DNA of 64,000 nucleotides from Macrococcus equipercicus (GCF_004359525.2 NZ_SCWC02000002.1:62001-126000); one strand, 5' to 3'. Counted from the stretch's first letter, positions 1-7,438 are shown. The notes: generated by a model not told the origin, from the letters alone. A program made the numbers and translations.

Positions 1-459
1 AAATGCCTTCCAGAACCATTCTCTAGGCATCTCCCAGAGCCCGGGCGTTAAGAATATTTTATTTAAATGAGGTGCACCTAAGTAAAAATAGAATAGGAAA
101 AGGAGTGCCATCATACCTGTATAGTTCATCATTCTCTTACAGTATTGGACTCTGGAGAAGCTATCAGAGTTTAGTTCATCGTTTCCTGAGCGGATGCGCT
201 GCCAGATATGTATGCCTGTCAATCTGCTGCCGCTCACTAATTCCCATCCCATGTCTTCGTGAAGAATCAGATACTCGTTATAGTCCTTCGCTGAAAAATG
301 ATCCCGATAATCCAATCTGATCACAAAATCTTCTTTTGTCTTCTGAAAAGTATATTTATCAAGAGTGGATTTTTTAGTCAGAAAATAACCTTGGGCCAAA
401 ATATGATTCAGCCATTCTTCCTGCTTCATAGGATCAAGAAACCATTTCGTAACCTTCAT
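1..459 (-). CDS. DUF2812-type membrane protein, partial (cut by window edge)
   Basis: The frame is open from the ATG at 459 to base 1 (153 codons), so the C-terminus lies outside the window. The start begins MKVTKWF and has a strong GGAGGAT binding site inside the end of the upstream padR gene. The first 110 residues are soluble with several aromatic positions (DMGWELV, HIWQRI). A hydrophobic segment, MMALLFLFYFYLG, follows near residue 120. This layout, directly downstream of a PadR regulator, is typical of DUF2812 proteins, which are usually co-transcribed with PadR genes. The biochemical role of the family is unknown to me. The link to DUF2812 is by pattern memory and is moderately sure; that a real gene lies here is nearly certain. 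Confidence 0.8.
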   Translation of the reverse strand, partial: MKVTKWFLDPMKQEEWLNHILAQGYFLTKKSTLDKYTFQKTKEDFVIRLDYRDHFSAKDYNEYLILHEDMGWELVSGSRLTGIHIWQRIRSGNDELNSDSFSRVQYCKRMMNYTGMMALLFLFYFYLGAPHLNKIFLTPGLWEMPREWFWKAF

Positions 460-461
460 TA

Positions 462-764
462 TTAATCCTCCATTTCATACAGAGATAAAATATGATTTAA
501 TCGTTTTTTCTCATGTTCTAAAACTTCCAATCCTTCGTGAGTAATATGATAGATTTTACGTCTATCCATGATATCAACTTGTTTAATCCAGTGATGTTTT
601 GATAAATTGTCCAATGCTCCATAAAGAGTACCAGGGGCCAGTATCACGGTCATATCACTCATCTCCTGAACTTCCTGCATAATAGCATAGCCATGTTTCG
701 GTGTACGTAACGCAAGTAATATATAGTGCATGGTTTCAGATAACGGTAAAAGTTTATGCTTCAT
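462..764 (-). CDS. PadR-family transcriptional regulator
   Basis: A 100-residue winged-helix repressor of the small PadR type. The N-terminal half carries the signature residues of the family (LLALRTPKHGYAIMQEV, then LAPGTLYGALDNL), and the C-terminal part (DRRKIYHITHEG) is the wing plus the start of the dimer helix. The length matches short PadR proteins. It ends two bases before the start of the DUF2812 gene and supplies that gene's ribosome binding site, so the two are one operon. A promoter and an inverted repeat at 793-839 lie just upstream, which suggests that PadR represses its own operon. The ligand is unknown. Confidence 0.9.
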   Translation of the reverse strand: MKHKLLPLSETMHYILLALRTPKHGYAIMQEVQEMSDMTVILAPGTLYGALDNLSKHHWIKQVDIMDRRKIYHITHEGLEVLEHEKKRLNHILSLYEMED

Positions 765-792
765 AATTTCTCCTCATGCAGTTTGACTAGTT

Positions 793-839
793 AGTTGAAC
801 TTAATATAAGGATAACAGATTTCAATACTAAGTTCAACT
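793..839 (-). promoter_or_regulatory. padR promoter with inverted-repeat operator candidate
   Basis: Read on the minus strand, TTGAAC (832-837) and TATCCT (809-814) are separated by 17 bases. The perfect 11-base arms AGTTGAACTTA (793-803) and TAAGTTCAACT (829-839) flank the promoter, and one arm covers the -35 box. An autoregulatory PadR site is the simplest reading; this is inference. Confidence 0.55.
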
Positions 840-993
840 GAATAATGAATGTCTACAATGCATTTATATTTTATGGAAATATATTATGTCTCCACATAAA
901 AAATTAGTATATCAAATAATTTTTTTGTATCTCAAATATTCATAACTTATTCAGATTTGAATTATATATTGTTATTATAAAGGAGGGATAACA

Positions 994-1212
994 ATGGAAA
1001 ATAATATTGGGATTGTATTTATTTTTTTAGCATTACTCAGTTTCGCAGGTGCAGTATTTGTAGTCATCATTAATATTTTCAATTTCTTTATGGAAATGAT
1101 GAATGAGGCTAAACCTAAAGGCAAACCTAATAATAAGAAATATGTCTCTGTTATTATCTTATTGTTAGGCTATGCCATATTTTATACGATTGGATTTGTT
1201 CTCATTAATTAG
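994..1212 (+). CDS. small two-helix membrane protein ahead of a two-component system
   Basis: A 72-residue protein with a good AAGGAGGG binding site. It has two hydrophobic segments (about residues 6-30 and 50-71) joined by a lysine- and asparagine-rich loop (AKPKGKPNNKK). I do not recognise a family. It stops at 1212, immediately ahead of the response-regulator gene, so the three genes 994-2896 are probably co-transcribed. A small membrane partner for the histidine kinase is possible but unproven. The preceding 220 bases (765-993) are A+T-rich and show only the padR promoter. Confidence 0.75.
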   Translation: MENNIGIVFIFLALLSFAGAVFVVIINIFNFFMEMMNEAKPKGKPNNKKYVSVIILLLGYAIFYTIGFVLIN

Positions 1213-1230
1213 ATGAAGAAGAGGGATGAA

Positions 1231-1896
1231 ATGAAAGGATTTAGTGTACTCATTGTAGAAGATGATATGATGATTCGCAATAGTCTAAAAAGATTTCTCG
1301 AGTTTAAGGGATTCAATGTGGTGATTAATGACACAGGTGAAAATGTAATAGAACAATTAGATGATATCCATTTGATTTTAATGGATATCATGTTGCCCCA
1401 TAATAATGGATTTTCAATTACTGAAGAAATTCGTGAAAGTTATCATTTACCCATCATATTTATGTCGGCTAGAAATGACATTGATACGAAGCTGCAAGGC
1501 TTACAGACTGGAGAAGATTATATCACTAAACCCTTCAATCCTTTGGAATTAGAGGCAAGAATGAATAATCTATTAAATCAATTTTATGATGAAGATCTTA
1601 AAGATTTTCATCATCTATCTATTGATGAAGTAAATAAGTTAGTTTATGATCATCAAAATAATTTAATTACATTCACAAAAAAAGAACATGATCTGTTTTT
1701 CTATCTTTACGAGAACCAAAATAACATAGTGTCTAAAGAACAAATTATTAATTTTGTATGGTCTGAAAGTGAGATATTCGATAATATATTGAATGTTTAT
1801 ATTAAAAGAATAAGAGATAAAATTGGTGATCACGAGTATAAAATCATTAAGACTATTTATGGCATAGGATATAGGGTTATTAAAAGTGAAAAATAA
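1231..1896 (+). CDS. OmpR/PhoB-type response regulator
   Basis: A two-domain DNA-binding response regulator of 221 residues. The receiver domain shows the acidic pair in VLIVEDD, the phospho-acceptor aspartate in LILMDIMLP (about residue 52) and the lysine of YITKPFNP (about 99). The C-terminal winged helix has the usual FTKKEHDLFFYLYEN and IKRIRDKIGD stretches and ends in GIGYRV. I prefer the ATG at 1231 because GAGGG at 1221-1225 is well spaced; an in-frame ATG at 1213 would add six residues. The gene overlaps the kinase gene by 11 bases. The size and layout resemble regulators of the BceR/GraR kind, but no peptide-sensing ABC transporter lies next to it here. Confidence 0.93.
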   Translation: MKGFSVLIVEDDMMIRNSLKRFLEFKGFNVVINDTGENVIEQLDDIHLILMDIMLPHNNGFSITEEIRESYHLPIIFMSARNDIDTKLQGLQTGEDYITKPFNPLELEARMNNLLNQFYDEDLKDFHHLSIDEVNKLVYDHQNNLITFTKKEHDLFFYLYENQNNIVSKEQIINFVWSESEIFDNILNVYIKRIRDKIGDHEYKIIKTIYGIGYRVIKSEK

Positions 1897-2896
1897 AAAT
1901 TTAATGTATAAGTACTATTCAATTATGCTGATATGTATCATCTTAATTCCAGTGACCTTTATTTTATTGAATTATGTCTTTCTTCTCAGCTACACTGCCA
2001 TATCTGCTATTTTACATATTGATAAACCTTTCAGCAGTACTTTTGTATATTTAAATTTTTATGCATTTTACTTTTTGTTGCTAATCATATTTGTGATATT
2101 GGGAGCTAAATTCTTTAAACGGATTATTAAAAGAATCAATAATATTGAACATACATTGGAGAAAATCATTTATCGTGAAGGTTTTCCTGATAAAATCAAT
2201 GTAGATAAGAACAGTAAAGACGAAATTGATAATCTTTCTATAACCATCAACAAGTTAATAGACCGTCTGAGATATAAAGAATTAATGTTAGAAGAAAATA
2301 ATGCTATGAAAAGCGAACATATCAAGCAGCTGTCTCATGATATAAATACACCTCTGACCGCTATAAATTTAGAGTTATATGAACTTGCTGAGGATTACTG
2401 TATCCCTCAAAATAAGATAGAACATGTAAGTTCTAAAATAATTTATACAAGTGAGCTAGTAAAAAGAGTATCAGAAACTCATAACTATTCAATTGAGAAT
2501 CAATATGTCTTTTTGAAAGAAATCAATATTTCATTACTTCTAGATAAGTCCTTGAAAAAATGGAAGTATCTGATGGGTAAACATCATATCATGATAAGCA
2601 GTTCAGTGCCTGAAAATATAATATGGCACACAGACAAACTATTATTCGAACGTTTATTGGATAATATATTCTCAAATGTTATAAGACACGCTGAAACAGA
2701 TGAAATAATGATTGATTTAAATGAACATCAGTTAAGAATTGATGATTACGGGATTGGATTCATTTTACCGGAGAATCCGTCTTCCGTCTCAGGGAGCGGT
2801 GTGATTAAAAGCATCTGCGCGAAATTAAACTTAAAATTGCATATTCAGTCATCAGAAAAAGGAACTCAATATACACTTGAGAATAAAGTAATTTAA
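1886..2896 (+). CDS. sensor histidine kinase
   Basis: A 336-residue membrane kinase paired with the preceding regulator. Two transmembrane helices (about 11-40 and 54-74) leave only a very short outside loop, so signals are probably sensed in the membrane or through a partner. The H-box is QLSHDINTPLTAI with His at about 151, followed by an N-box (LLDNIFSNVIRHAE) and ATP-lid motifs DDYGIGF and SGSGV. The start is a GTG at 1886 overlapping the regulator gene; an ATG at 1904 is the alternative. The intramembrane-sensing layout suits kinases for antimicrobial or envelope stress, which is inference only. Confidence 0.92.
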   Translation: MKNKNLMYKYYSIMLICIILIPVTFILLNYVFLLSYTAISAILHIDKPFSSTFVYLNFYAFYFLLLIIFVILGAKFFKRIIKRINNIEHTLEKIIYREGFPDKINVDKNSKDEIDNLSITINKLIDRLRYKELMLEENNAMKSEHIKQLSHDINTPLTAINLELYELAEDYCIPQNKIEHVSSKIIYTSELVKRVSETHNYSIENQYVFLKEINISLLLDKSLKKWKYLMGKHHIMISSSVPENIIWHTDKLLFERLLDNIFSNVIRHAETDEIMIDLNEHQLRIDDYGIGFILPENPSSVSGSGVIKSICAKLNLKLHIQSSEKGTQYTLENKVI

Positions 2897-2899
2897 AAC

Positions 2900-2923
2900 T
2901 GTACTAAGCAGCTACTTAGTACA
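2900..2923 (+). terminator. hairpin after the two-component operon
   Basis: A perfect 9-base stem, TGTACTAAG (2900-2908) and CTTAGTACA (2915-2923), with loop CAGCTA, lies four bases after the kinase stop codon. No clear U-run follows, so it may be an RNA-stabilising or weak termination structure between convergent genes. Confidence 0.5.
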
Positions 2924-2968
2924 AGATAATGTAATCAGGATTTATCAGTTCAAAGAAACTGCTGTCAG

Positions 2969-3148
2969 CTATTTTCCTTGACGCTCTCGTCTGATTTTTA
3001 TAACGGTATAGTACCACAGAGCTAGTATTAAAAAATTTGAGATTCTTGCATATAATGAATCAAGTTCCTGAGTGAACAGGATGACAAGAAAATTCGCGAT
3101 AGTTATTAAGACAGTCAGCAAAAATAATTTCTGAGTTTCTATATTCAT
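2969..3148 (-). CDS. small two-helix membrane protein, unknown
   Basis: A 59-residue protein starting at the ATG at 3148 (MNIETQKLFLL), preceded by the binding site GAAAGGAC. Two hydrophobic stretches (about 8-25 and 32-50) and a basic tail (KIRRERQGK) are visible. An upstream in-frame ATG at 3250 would add 34 residues without a hydrophobic or conserved look and without a binding site, so I reject it. No family recognised. It converges on the kinase gene and lies beside another tiny membrane protein on the same strand. Confidence 0.6.
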   Translation of the reverse strand: MNIETQKLFLLTVLITIANFLVILFTQELDSLYARISNFLILALWYYTVIKIRRERQGK

Positions 3149-3327
3149 GTTAGTCCTTTCTACACTGATGAACGTTATGGATTGTAATGTTTCTCTTGAT
3201 GCGTTCGTGTAATAATTGACGTGCCTGATCACAATGAGTTTAGTCGTCATTATAAGAACGGGCGGGTGATTGTGAGAATAAGCGGCACAGTTAGTAAGAG
3301 GTGCTGATTGATTGGATACTATCCATA

Positions 3328-3588
3328 TTAGTGTCTCTTTTTTATTAAGTCCTTCACCAGTATAACCGCTGCGATGATGATAATCAGTACAATCACTGGA
3401 TTGAATGATTTAAGAAAGGCTCTTCCTGCAGTGAAATCCATCATAAAGAGACGGATGCAAAAAAGTATTGAGGAAGAGATAAGCGACGTATAGAAAATAT
3501 AAATAAAATCAACTTTTTTTAGGATCATATAAATGAGTATGATGGCTGTTGCGATAGTGACAATTCCAAGTAAAACATCAGGTGTAAT
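3328..3588 (-). CDS. small membrane protein with probable ATT start codon
   Basis: The frame encodes three hydrophobic segments: one starting at DVLLGIV, one around FIYIFYTSLISSSILF and one at VIVLIIIIAAVIL, with a basic end (KDLIKKRH). The first standard start (ATG at 3528) has no binding site and would remove the first helix. A strong AAAGGAGG sits at 3599-3606, ten bases from an in-frame ATT at 3588, and an in-frame TGA at 3595-3597 blocks anything longer. I therefore place the start at the rare codon ATT (86 residues). A sequencing error or frameshift at 3588-3598 is the main alternative. Function unknown. Confidence 0.5.
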   Translation of the reverse strand: MTPDVLLGIVTIATAIILIYMILKKVDFIYIFYTSLISSSILFCIRLFMMDFTAGRAFLKSFNPVIVLIIIIAAVILVKDLIKKRH

Positions 3589-3743
3589 GTCAGGTCATCC
3601 TCCTTTTTTAAGAGCTTTCCCCAAATATTGTAACATAAAGTGTATAAGTAACACACGACAATCAATTTACTAATAATGATTCTTTATCATTACCAGTAAA
3701 TGTTATGTTAAAATGAATTTAATAAGTGGAAGGGAGGGGTTTT

Positions 3744-4016
3744 ATGTTGGAATGGTTGATGAGTTTAATAAGTGAAGGGCTGATGCTCAGCTGCATTGCT
3801 TATTATCTTATTTCTTTTTCGCCGTTGCTCGTAACCCTGCTTTACATTCTCTTTCATATTAAAGTCACGATTAATCTGATCTGCCGCTTCAAATTACCGA
3901 CTGCTGTAATCATTGTCCACCAATGTATCGCTGCCTGGAGGTTTCCGATATTAAGGTGGCGCATTCGGTGTCTAGCGAAATTATCAGATGAGGAAGATCT
4001 GTCTCCAGTATATTAA
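3744..4016 (+). CDS. MifM-like regulatory (arrest) peptide candidate upstream of yidC2
   Basis: A 90-residue membrane-targeted protein beginning MLEWLMSLISEG, with GGGAGGGG three bases ahead of its ATG (a longer ATG start at 3726 lacks a site). Residues 8-45 are hydrophobic. The C-terminal third is basic and aromatic (AAWRFPILRWRIR) and ends with DEED at residues 82-85, then LSPVY. From memory, Bacillus MifM is about 95 residues, also has an N-terminal membrane segment and a C-terminal arrest region with Ile, Trp and a terminal DEED, and controls yidC2. Here too the next gene is a YidC and the last codons fold into a hairpin covering the yidC ribosome binding site. Overall similarity is weak, so homology is unproven; the shared architecture is the evidence. 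Confidence 0.7.
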   Translation: MLEWLMSLISEGLMLSCIAYYLISFSPLLVTLLYILFHIKVTINLICRFKLPTAVIIVHQCIAAWRFPILRWRIRCLAKLSDEEDLSPVY

Positions 4017-4038
4017 TCAATTAATTAATATACTGGAG
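4003..4038 (+). promoter_or_regulatory. hairpin sequestering the yidC2 ribosome binding site
   Basis: CTCCAGTATATTAAT (4003-4017) and ATTAATATACTGGAG (4024-4038) form a perfect 15-base stem with loop CAATTA. The left arm contains the last three codons and the stop of the preceding ORF. The right arm contains most of the TGGAGG binding site (4034-4039) for the TTG start at 4047. With a ribosome paused on the DEED codons (3987-3998) the left arm would be inside the ribosome footprint and the site would be free. A terminator is unlikely because no U-run follows. Confidence 0.8.
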
Positions 4039-4046
4039 GAGAAAAA

Positions 4047-4778
4047 TTGAAAAAATTATTCAGCGTCATATTAGTGATAAGCGTATTTGTATTAAGTGGA
4101 TGCGGACCCCGGGCGTTTCATCAGACTTTAGTGGAACCTTTTGTTGTATCGATCAAATTCTTTGCTGACTTTTTTGATGGCAGTTACGGGATAGGGATTA
4201 TTCTCGTGACATTATGTGTCAGAATACTGATGATGCCTTTAATGTTCTATTCATTCAAGAAGCAGCGACGAGCACAGTTTCAGATGAAGAAATTCAAACC
4301 TGAGATTGATGCAATCAACAAAAGAATGAAAGAAGCGGCTACACCTGAAGAACGAAAGGTTTATACGCAGGAACTTCTAGTACTGCACAGAAAAAACGGT
4401 ACAAGCCCGATCAACAGCGGCTGTTTGCCGGTCTTAATTCAGATGCCGATATTAACCGCCCTGTACTTCGCAATCTCGCATAACAACGAACTCGCACGCC
4501 AGAGCTTTCTCTGGTTTAACTTAGGAACACCTGATATATTCATGGCACTGACAGCAGCCTTGTTATATTACATTCAAGTGAAGCTCTCGATGCAGTATAT
4601 GCCGGAAGATACACCAGCGCAGATGAAGATGCTGCCGTATATTAGTCCATTAATGATACTAATTCCAGGTATAACGCTTCCTGCAGCTATGCCTCTATAC
4701 TGGGCTGCCGGCGCATTTGTAGCGATGCTGCAGCAATATTTGTCGAACCGCTACTTTGATTATGAAGAAGCGTCATAA
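4047..4778 (+). CDS. yidC: YidC/Oxa1-family membrane protein insertase (YidC2 type)
   Basis: A 243-residue insertase that helps proteins enter and fold in the membrane, alone or with SecYEG. It starts with a lipoprotein signal (VLSGC, Cys at about 19) followed by the five-helix Oxa1 core: a helix with the conserved arginine (LCVRILMMPL), the cytoplasmic helical hairpin (KKQRRAQFQMKKFKPEI to YTQELLVLHRKNGTSPINSGCLP), and three further helices ending in YWAAGAFVAMLQQY. The start is TTG at 4047, seven bases after GGAGG, giving weak initiation. Its binding site is buried in a hairpin, and the preceding ORF looks like a translational regulator, so this copy is probably induced when insertion is impaired. 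A second constitutive YidC should exist elsewhere. Confidence 0.93.
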   Translation: MKKLFSVILVISVFVLSGCGPRAFHQTLVEPFVVSIKFFADFFDGSYGIGIILVTLCVRILMMPLMFYSFKKQRRAQFQMKKFKPEIDAINKRMKEAATPEERKVYTQELLVLHRKNGTSPINSGCLPVLIQMPILTALYFAISHNNELARQSFLWFNLGTPDIFMALTAALLYYIQVKLSMQYMPEDTPAQMKMLPYISPLMILIPGITLPAAMPLYWAAGAFVAMLQQYLSNRYFDYEEAS

Positions 4779-4801
4779 AACTATAAAGTTAACTAAGTCA
4801 G

Positions 4802-4829
4802 AGCCGGTCTTTAAAGATCGGCTTTTTTT
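4802..4829 (+). terminator. terminator after yidC2
   Basis: Stem AGCCGGTCT / AGATCGGCT (one G-U pair) with loop TTAA, followed by seven T at 4823-4829. Confidence 0.9.
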
Positions 4830-4913
4830 AATTGTTGTATTTGATAAGAAGAATATTAAGTGAAAAAGTAATGTTATAATCATAATAATTTATTAATCAC
4901 CAGGAGGATTATT

Positions 4914-5924
4914 ATGATTAAATATCCTGTATTAAATGAGAATGCGGTTATTGGTGTGACGGCACCTTCATCAGGACTTCCAGATTTTATGCATCATTAT
5001 TTAGTTGATATTAAGAAAAGGTTCCAAAATACAAATGAAATTGTCATTGGTCAATCGGTGATGACTCAGCATAAAGCAAAATCAACAGACTCTATCATGC
5101 GGGCAGAAGAGTTAAATGACTTCTTCACTGCCGATAGAATTGATTTAATTATCCCTCCCTTTGGTGGAGAGCTTGCTCTTGAGATTTTGAACAAGATTGA
5201 TTATGACAGACTCCAACCGAAGTGGGTACTTGGGTACTCTGATATCAGTACAGTGTTATTAGCTATTACGTTCAAGACGGGAATAGCAACAGCACATGGG
5301 ACTAATCTTGTCGATTTACGAGGTAAATACTCTGATGACACGACAGCGATGTGGCTTGAAGTTCTAAAAACAAAAGTTAATGAGGAAGTAACACAATACT
5401 CATCTCAACAATTTCAAAGTAAATGGAACCATAACCAGCCGACTGAGTGCGTTTTTAATTTAGATACACCAACAGAATGGAAATCAGTAGATCAAGAAGC
5501 GGTGAAAATAGAAGGAAGACTGTTAGGTGGCTGTATTGATGTCATCAGTCATTTGATTGGTACACCTTATGGTGATGTAAAGACATTCAGAGAACAATAT
5601 ATTAAAGATGAGCCGGTCATATGGTATTTAGAAAACTGTGAAGCAAATCCGGCTGAGTTCAGAAGGATGCTGCTGCAAATGCAATACGCAGGATGGTTTG
5701 ATAACTGTAGTGGTATCTTATTCGGACGAACGCGAGTGACTGAGAGTACAGAGGATTATTCAATTCAAGATGTATACGATGATACTGCTCAGGATCTTAA
5801 TATACCAATTATATACGATATTGACTGCGGTCATATGCCGCCTCAAATCACTTTTATCAATGGTGCCTATGGTATTGTTGAGTGTAGAGAAGGCAAGGGA
5901 AAGATTAAGCAGATGTTTATTTAA
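4914..5924 (+). CDS. S66-family LD-carboxypeptidase / MccF-like serine peptidase
   Basis: A 336-residue cytoplasmic peptidase of the S66 family. The nucleophile serine lies in GYSDIST (about residue 113), the catalytic glutamate in LENCEANPAEF (about 240) and the histidine in CGHMPPQ (about 305); the N-terminal APSSG turn is also typical. Family members either trim the L,D bond of recycled murein tetrapeptides or, as MccF, cleave microcin C-type nucleotide-peptide antibiotics. The ENCE...EFRRML region resembles the MccF branch, but specificity cannot be decided here. It stands alone with its own AGGAGG site between terminators and a GrpB gene. Confidence 0.88.
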   Translation: MIKYPVLNENAVIGVTAPSSGLPDFMHHYLVDIKKRFQNTNEIVIGQSVMTQHKAKSTDSIMRAEELNDFFTADRIDLIIPPFGGELALEILNKIDYDRLQPKWVLGYSDISTVLLAITFKTGIATAHGTNLVDLRGKYSDDTTAMWLEVLKTKVNEEVTQYSSQQFQSKWNHNQPTECVFNLDTPTEWKSVDQEAVKIEGRLLGGCIDVISHLIGTPYGDVKTFREQYIKDEPVIWYLENCEANPAEFRRMLLQMQYAGWFDNCSGILFGRTRVTESTEDYSIQDVYDDTAQDLNIPIIYDIDCGHMPPQITFINGAYGIVECREGKGKIKQMFI

Positions 5925-5999
5925 ATTAAGTTGTTTGATTAAGTGTTTGTTGATATAATTCTGAAAGTTTAAGTATTCTTATCAAAGGGGAGACTTTAT

Positions 6000-6521
6000 A
6001 TGAAAGTAAGGCTTTCAGATTATAATTTAAACTGGAAAGTGTTATTTGAACGTGAATGTAAGTTGCTATTTGATATTTTAAAAGATGAAGTTGTTCGTTT
6101 CGAACATTTCGGTAGCACAGCTGTACGGGGAATGAAGGCAAAACCAGTGATAGATATGATGGTGCTGGTTAAAGATATTTCAACAATTGACACTTACAAT
6201 AGTATATTTGAAGTGTTAGGTTACGATGTAGCAGGTGAGTGGGGGATTCCAGGAAGAAGATTACTGAGAAAAGGTGGAGAAAATAGAAGTCATCATATTC
6301 ATATCTATCAGTATGATCACCCTGAGATATATCGACATCTTGCTGTAAGAGACTATTTATTAGAACATCCAGCAGAAATAAAAGATTATAGTGCTAAAAA
6401 AGAAGAACTCTTTGAGAAATATGATGAAACTAGAGAATACAGTAAAGCTAAGAAAGGTTATGTGATGGAACTTGAAAAGAGAGCCTTGAAGTATTTTGAA
6501 AATGGACAATTGAATGATTGA
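6000..6521 (+). CDS. GrpB/UPF0157 family protein
   Basis: A 173-residue soluble protein with the GrpB hallmarks: the HFGSTAVRGMKAKPVIDMMV stretch (residues 37-56, a nucleotidyltransferase-like GS...D motif), the central RRLLRKGG, HHIHIYQ and a C-terminal helix. The fold is related to nucleotidyltransferases, but the substrate is unknown. The start has AAAGGGGAG about nine bases upstream. The genes on either side (S66 peptidase, decayed lipoprotein) give no functional clue. Confidence 0.85.
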   Translation: MKVRLSDYNLNWKVLFERECKLLFDILKDEVVRFEHFGSTAVRGMKAKPVIDMMVLVKDISTIDTYNSIFEVLGYDVAGEWGIPGRRLLRKGGENRSHHIHIYQYDHPEIYRHLAVRDYLLEHPAEIKDYSAKKEELFEKYDETREYSKAKKGYVMELEKRALKYFENGQLND

Positions 6522-6618
6522 AAATCTGTAATGGTCTTGTTTCTAATAATAAATAGGTGACTGGTAATATAGAGGGTTTTCCAGCAAGATTAAATAATAA
6601 GAATAGCGGTGATGATTA

Positions 6619-6741
6619 ATGAAAAGATTTGCAGTAATTATCTTATTTTTAACTTTTCTTATAACTGGTTGTTCTTAAAAAGAAAACGTTTCATCAGAAA
6701 TAGTTTTAGATGAAAGAGTCAAATTAATCTCTTTAAATTGA
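6619..6741 (+). pseudogene. decayed lipoprotein gene (signal peptide followed by a stop)
   Basis: The ATG at 6619 opens a textbook lipoprotein signal: MKRF, a hydrophobic core, then the lipobox LITGC and Ser, followed at once by TAA (6676-6678). The same frame continues KENVSSEIVLDERVKLISLN to a TGA at 6739, which reads like the usual Lys/Glu-rich linker after a lipobox. A single change of AAA to TAA would explain the early stop, and the rest of the protein is missing. The alternative is an intact 19-residue signal-peptide-like gene, because such short ORFs exist among enterococcal pheromone inhibitors. A decayed gene is more likely. Confidence 0.55.
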
Positions 6742-6754
6742 CTAATATAACTAA

Positions 6755-6937
6755 CTAGATAAGATCCCTGCTTACATTATAATGTGAGCAGGGATTTTTA
6801 AGTTGGTTGTTCTTTAGACTTTTTCTACCTTGTGTAATGATAATGAGGGAAACACTAATCAGGAATAGAAGTGAAATTGCGTGGAAGAAAAATACTTTTA
6901 TGGGTATAAACGATAATGTAATGAGTAATGAAATCAA
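6755..6937 (-). CDS. possible membrane-protein remnant (weak)
   Basis: A TTG-initiated frame downstream of the GNAT gene encodes two hydrophobic stretches (ISLLITLSF and HAISLLFLISVSLIII) and a basic tail. No ribosome binding site is visible, and its end runs through a hairpin terminator belonging to the other strand. It may be the tail of a lost membrane-protein gene or chance A+T-rich reading. Confidence 0.2.
   Translation of the reverse strand: MISLLITLSFIPIKVFFFHAISLLFLISVSLIIITQGRKSLKNNQLKNPCSHYNVSRDLI
6764..6799 (+). terminator. terminator downstream of the decayed lipoprotein gene
   Basis: Stem ATCCCTGCTTACAT (6764-6777) / ATGTGAGCAGGGAT (6782-6795), loop TATA, then a T-run to 6799. 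Confidence 0.85.
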
Positions 6938-6955
6938 AATAAATGGAGACGATGA

Positions 6956-7438
6956 TTAAATTGTTCTGTAATAAAACCGATTATCTACATCCATCTTTGG
7001 AAAATCGGGCGGTAACGCTGATTGCTCGATTTCTTTAAATCCATTGTTTGAGTAAAAATGCTGAGCACTAATGAACTTATCTATAGTTCCTAAATAGATA
7101 TGTTCAATATTATGATTTAAAGCTGTATCTACCACTTTATTGAGCAGTTTTTTTCCAATCTTTAAATTTTTCATGTTGCTATTGACGAACATCTTTTTTA
7201 AGGCTGAATTATTGTTTGCTAATCTGACTAAGCCTACACACCCAACAATTTCGTTATCTTCACTTAAAGCCATCCAGAATTGGCCGCCTGAAGATAAATA
7301 ATTACTCTCTATGTCTTCTAAATCGGGTTGATCAGCTCTATCAATGGCAATGTTGAATTCATTTTGTTGAATAGACAAGATGAAATTAATTAGCTGTTCT
7401 TTGTAACTCTCGTTATATTGAATTATTTCATATTTCAT
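6956..7438 (-). CDS. GNAT-family N-acetyltransferase
   Basis: A 160-residue acetyl-CoA-dependent acetyltransferase. The core is recognisable: NEIVGCVGLVRL (strand 4), then the CoA-binding loop NLKIGKKLLNKVVDTA (about residues 91-106) and the closing FYSNNGFKEIEQ. The acceptor is unknown. It overlaps the end of the metG gene by four bases (ATGA) and so is translated with it under the same Met T-box. It may therefore serve methionine- or antibiotic-linked physiology, but that is only context. Confidence 0.85.
   Translation of the reverse strand: MKYEIIQYNESYKEQLINFILSIQQNEFNIAIDRADQPDLEDIESNYLSSGGQFWMALSEDNEIVGCVGLVRLANNNSALKKMFVNSNMKNLKIGKKLLNKVVDTALNHNIEHIYLGTIDKFISAQHFYSNNGFKEIEQSALPPDFPKMDVDNRFYYRTI

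Noticed and set aside
72-320. 82-residue frame on the plus strand
   Set aside because: It lies entirely antisense to the DUF2812 gene (1-459, minus), which has a strong binding site and plausible protein; the plus frame has none.
4003-4038. Hairpin considered as an intrinsic terminator between the small ORF and yidC
   Set aside because: The stem is A+T-rich and is followed by GAGAAAAATTG, not a T-run, while it contains the yidC binding site.
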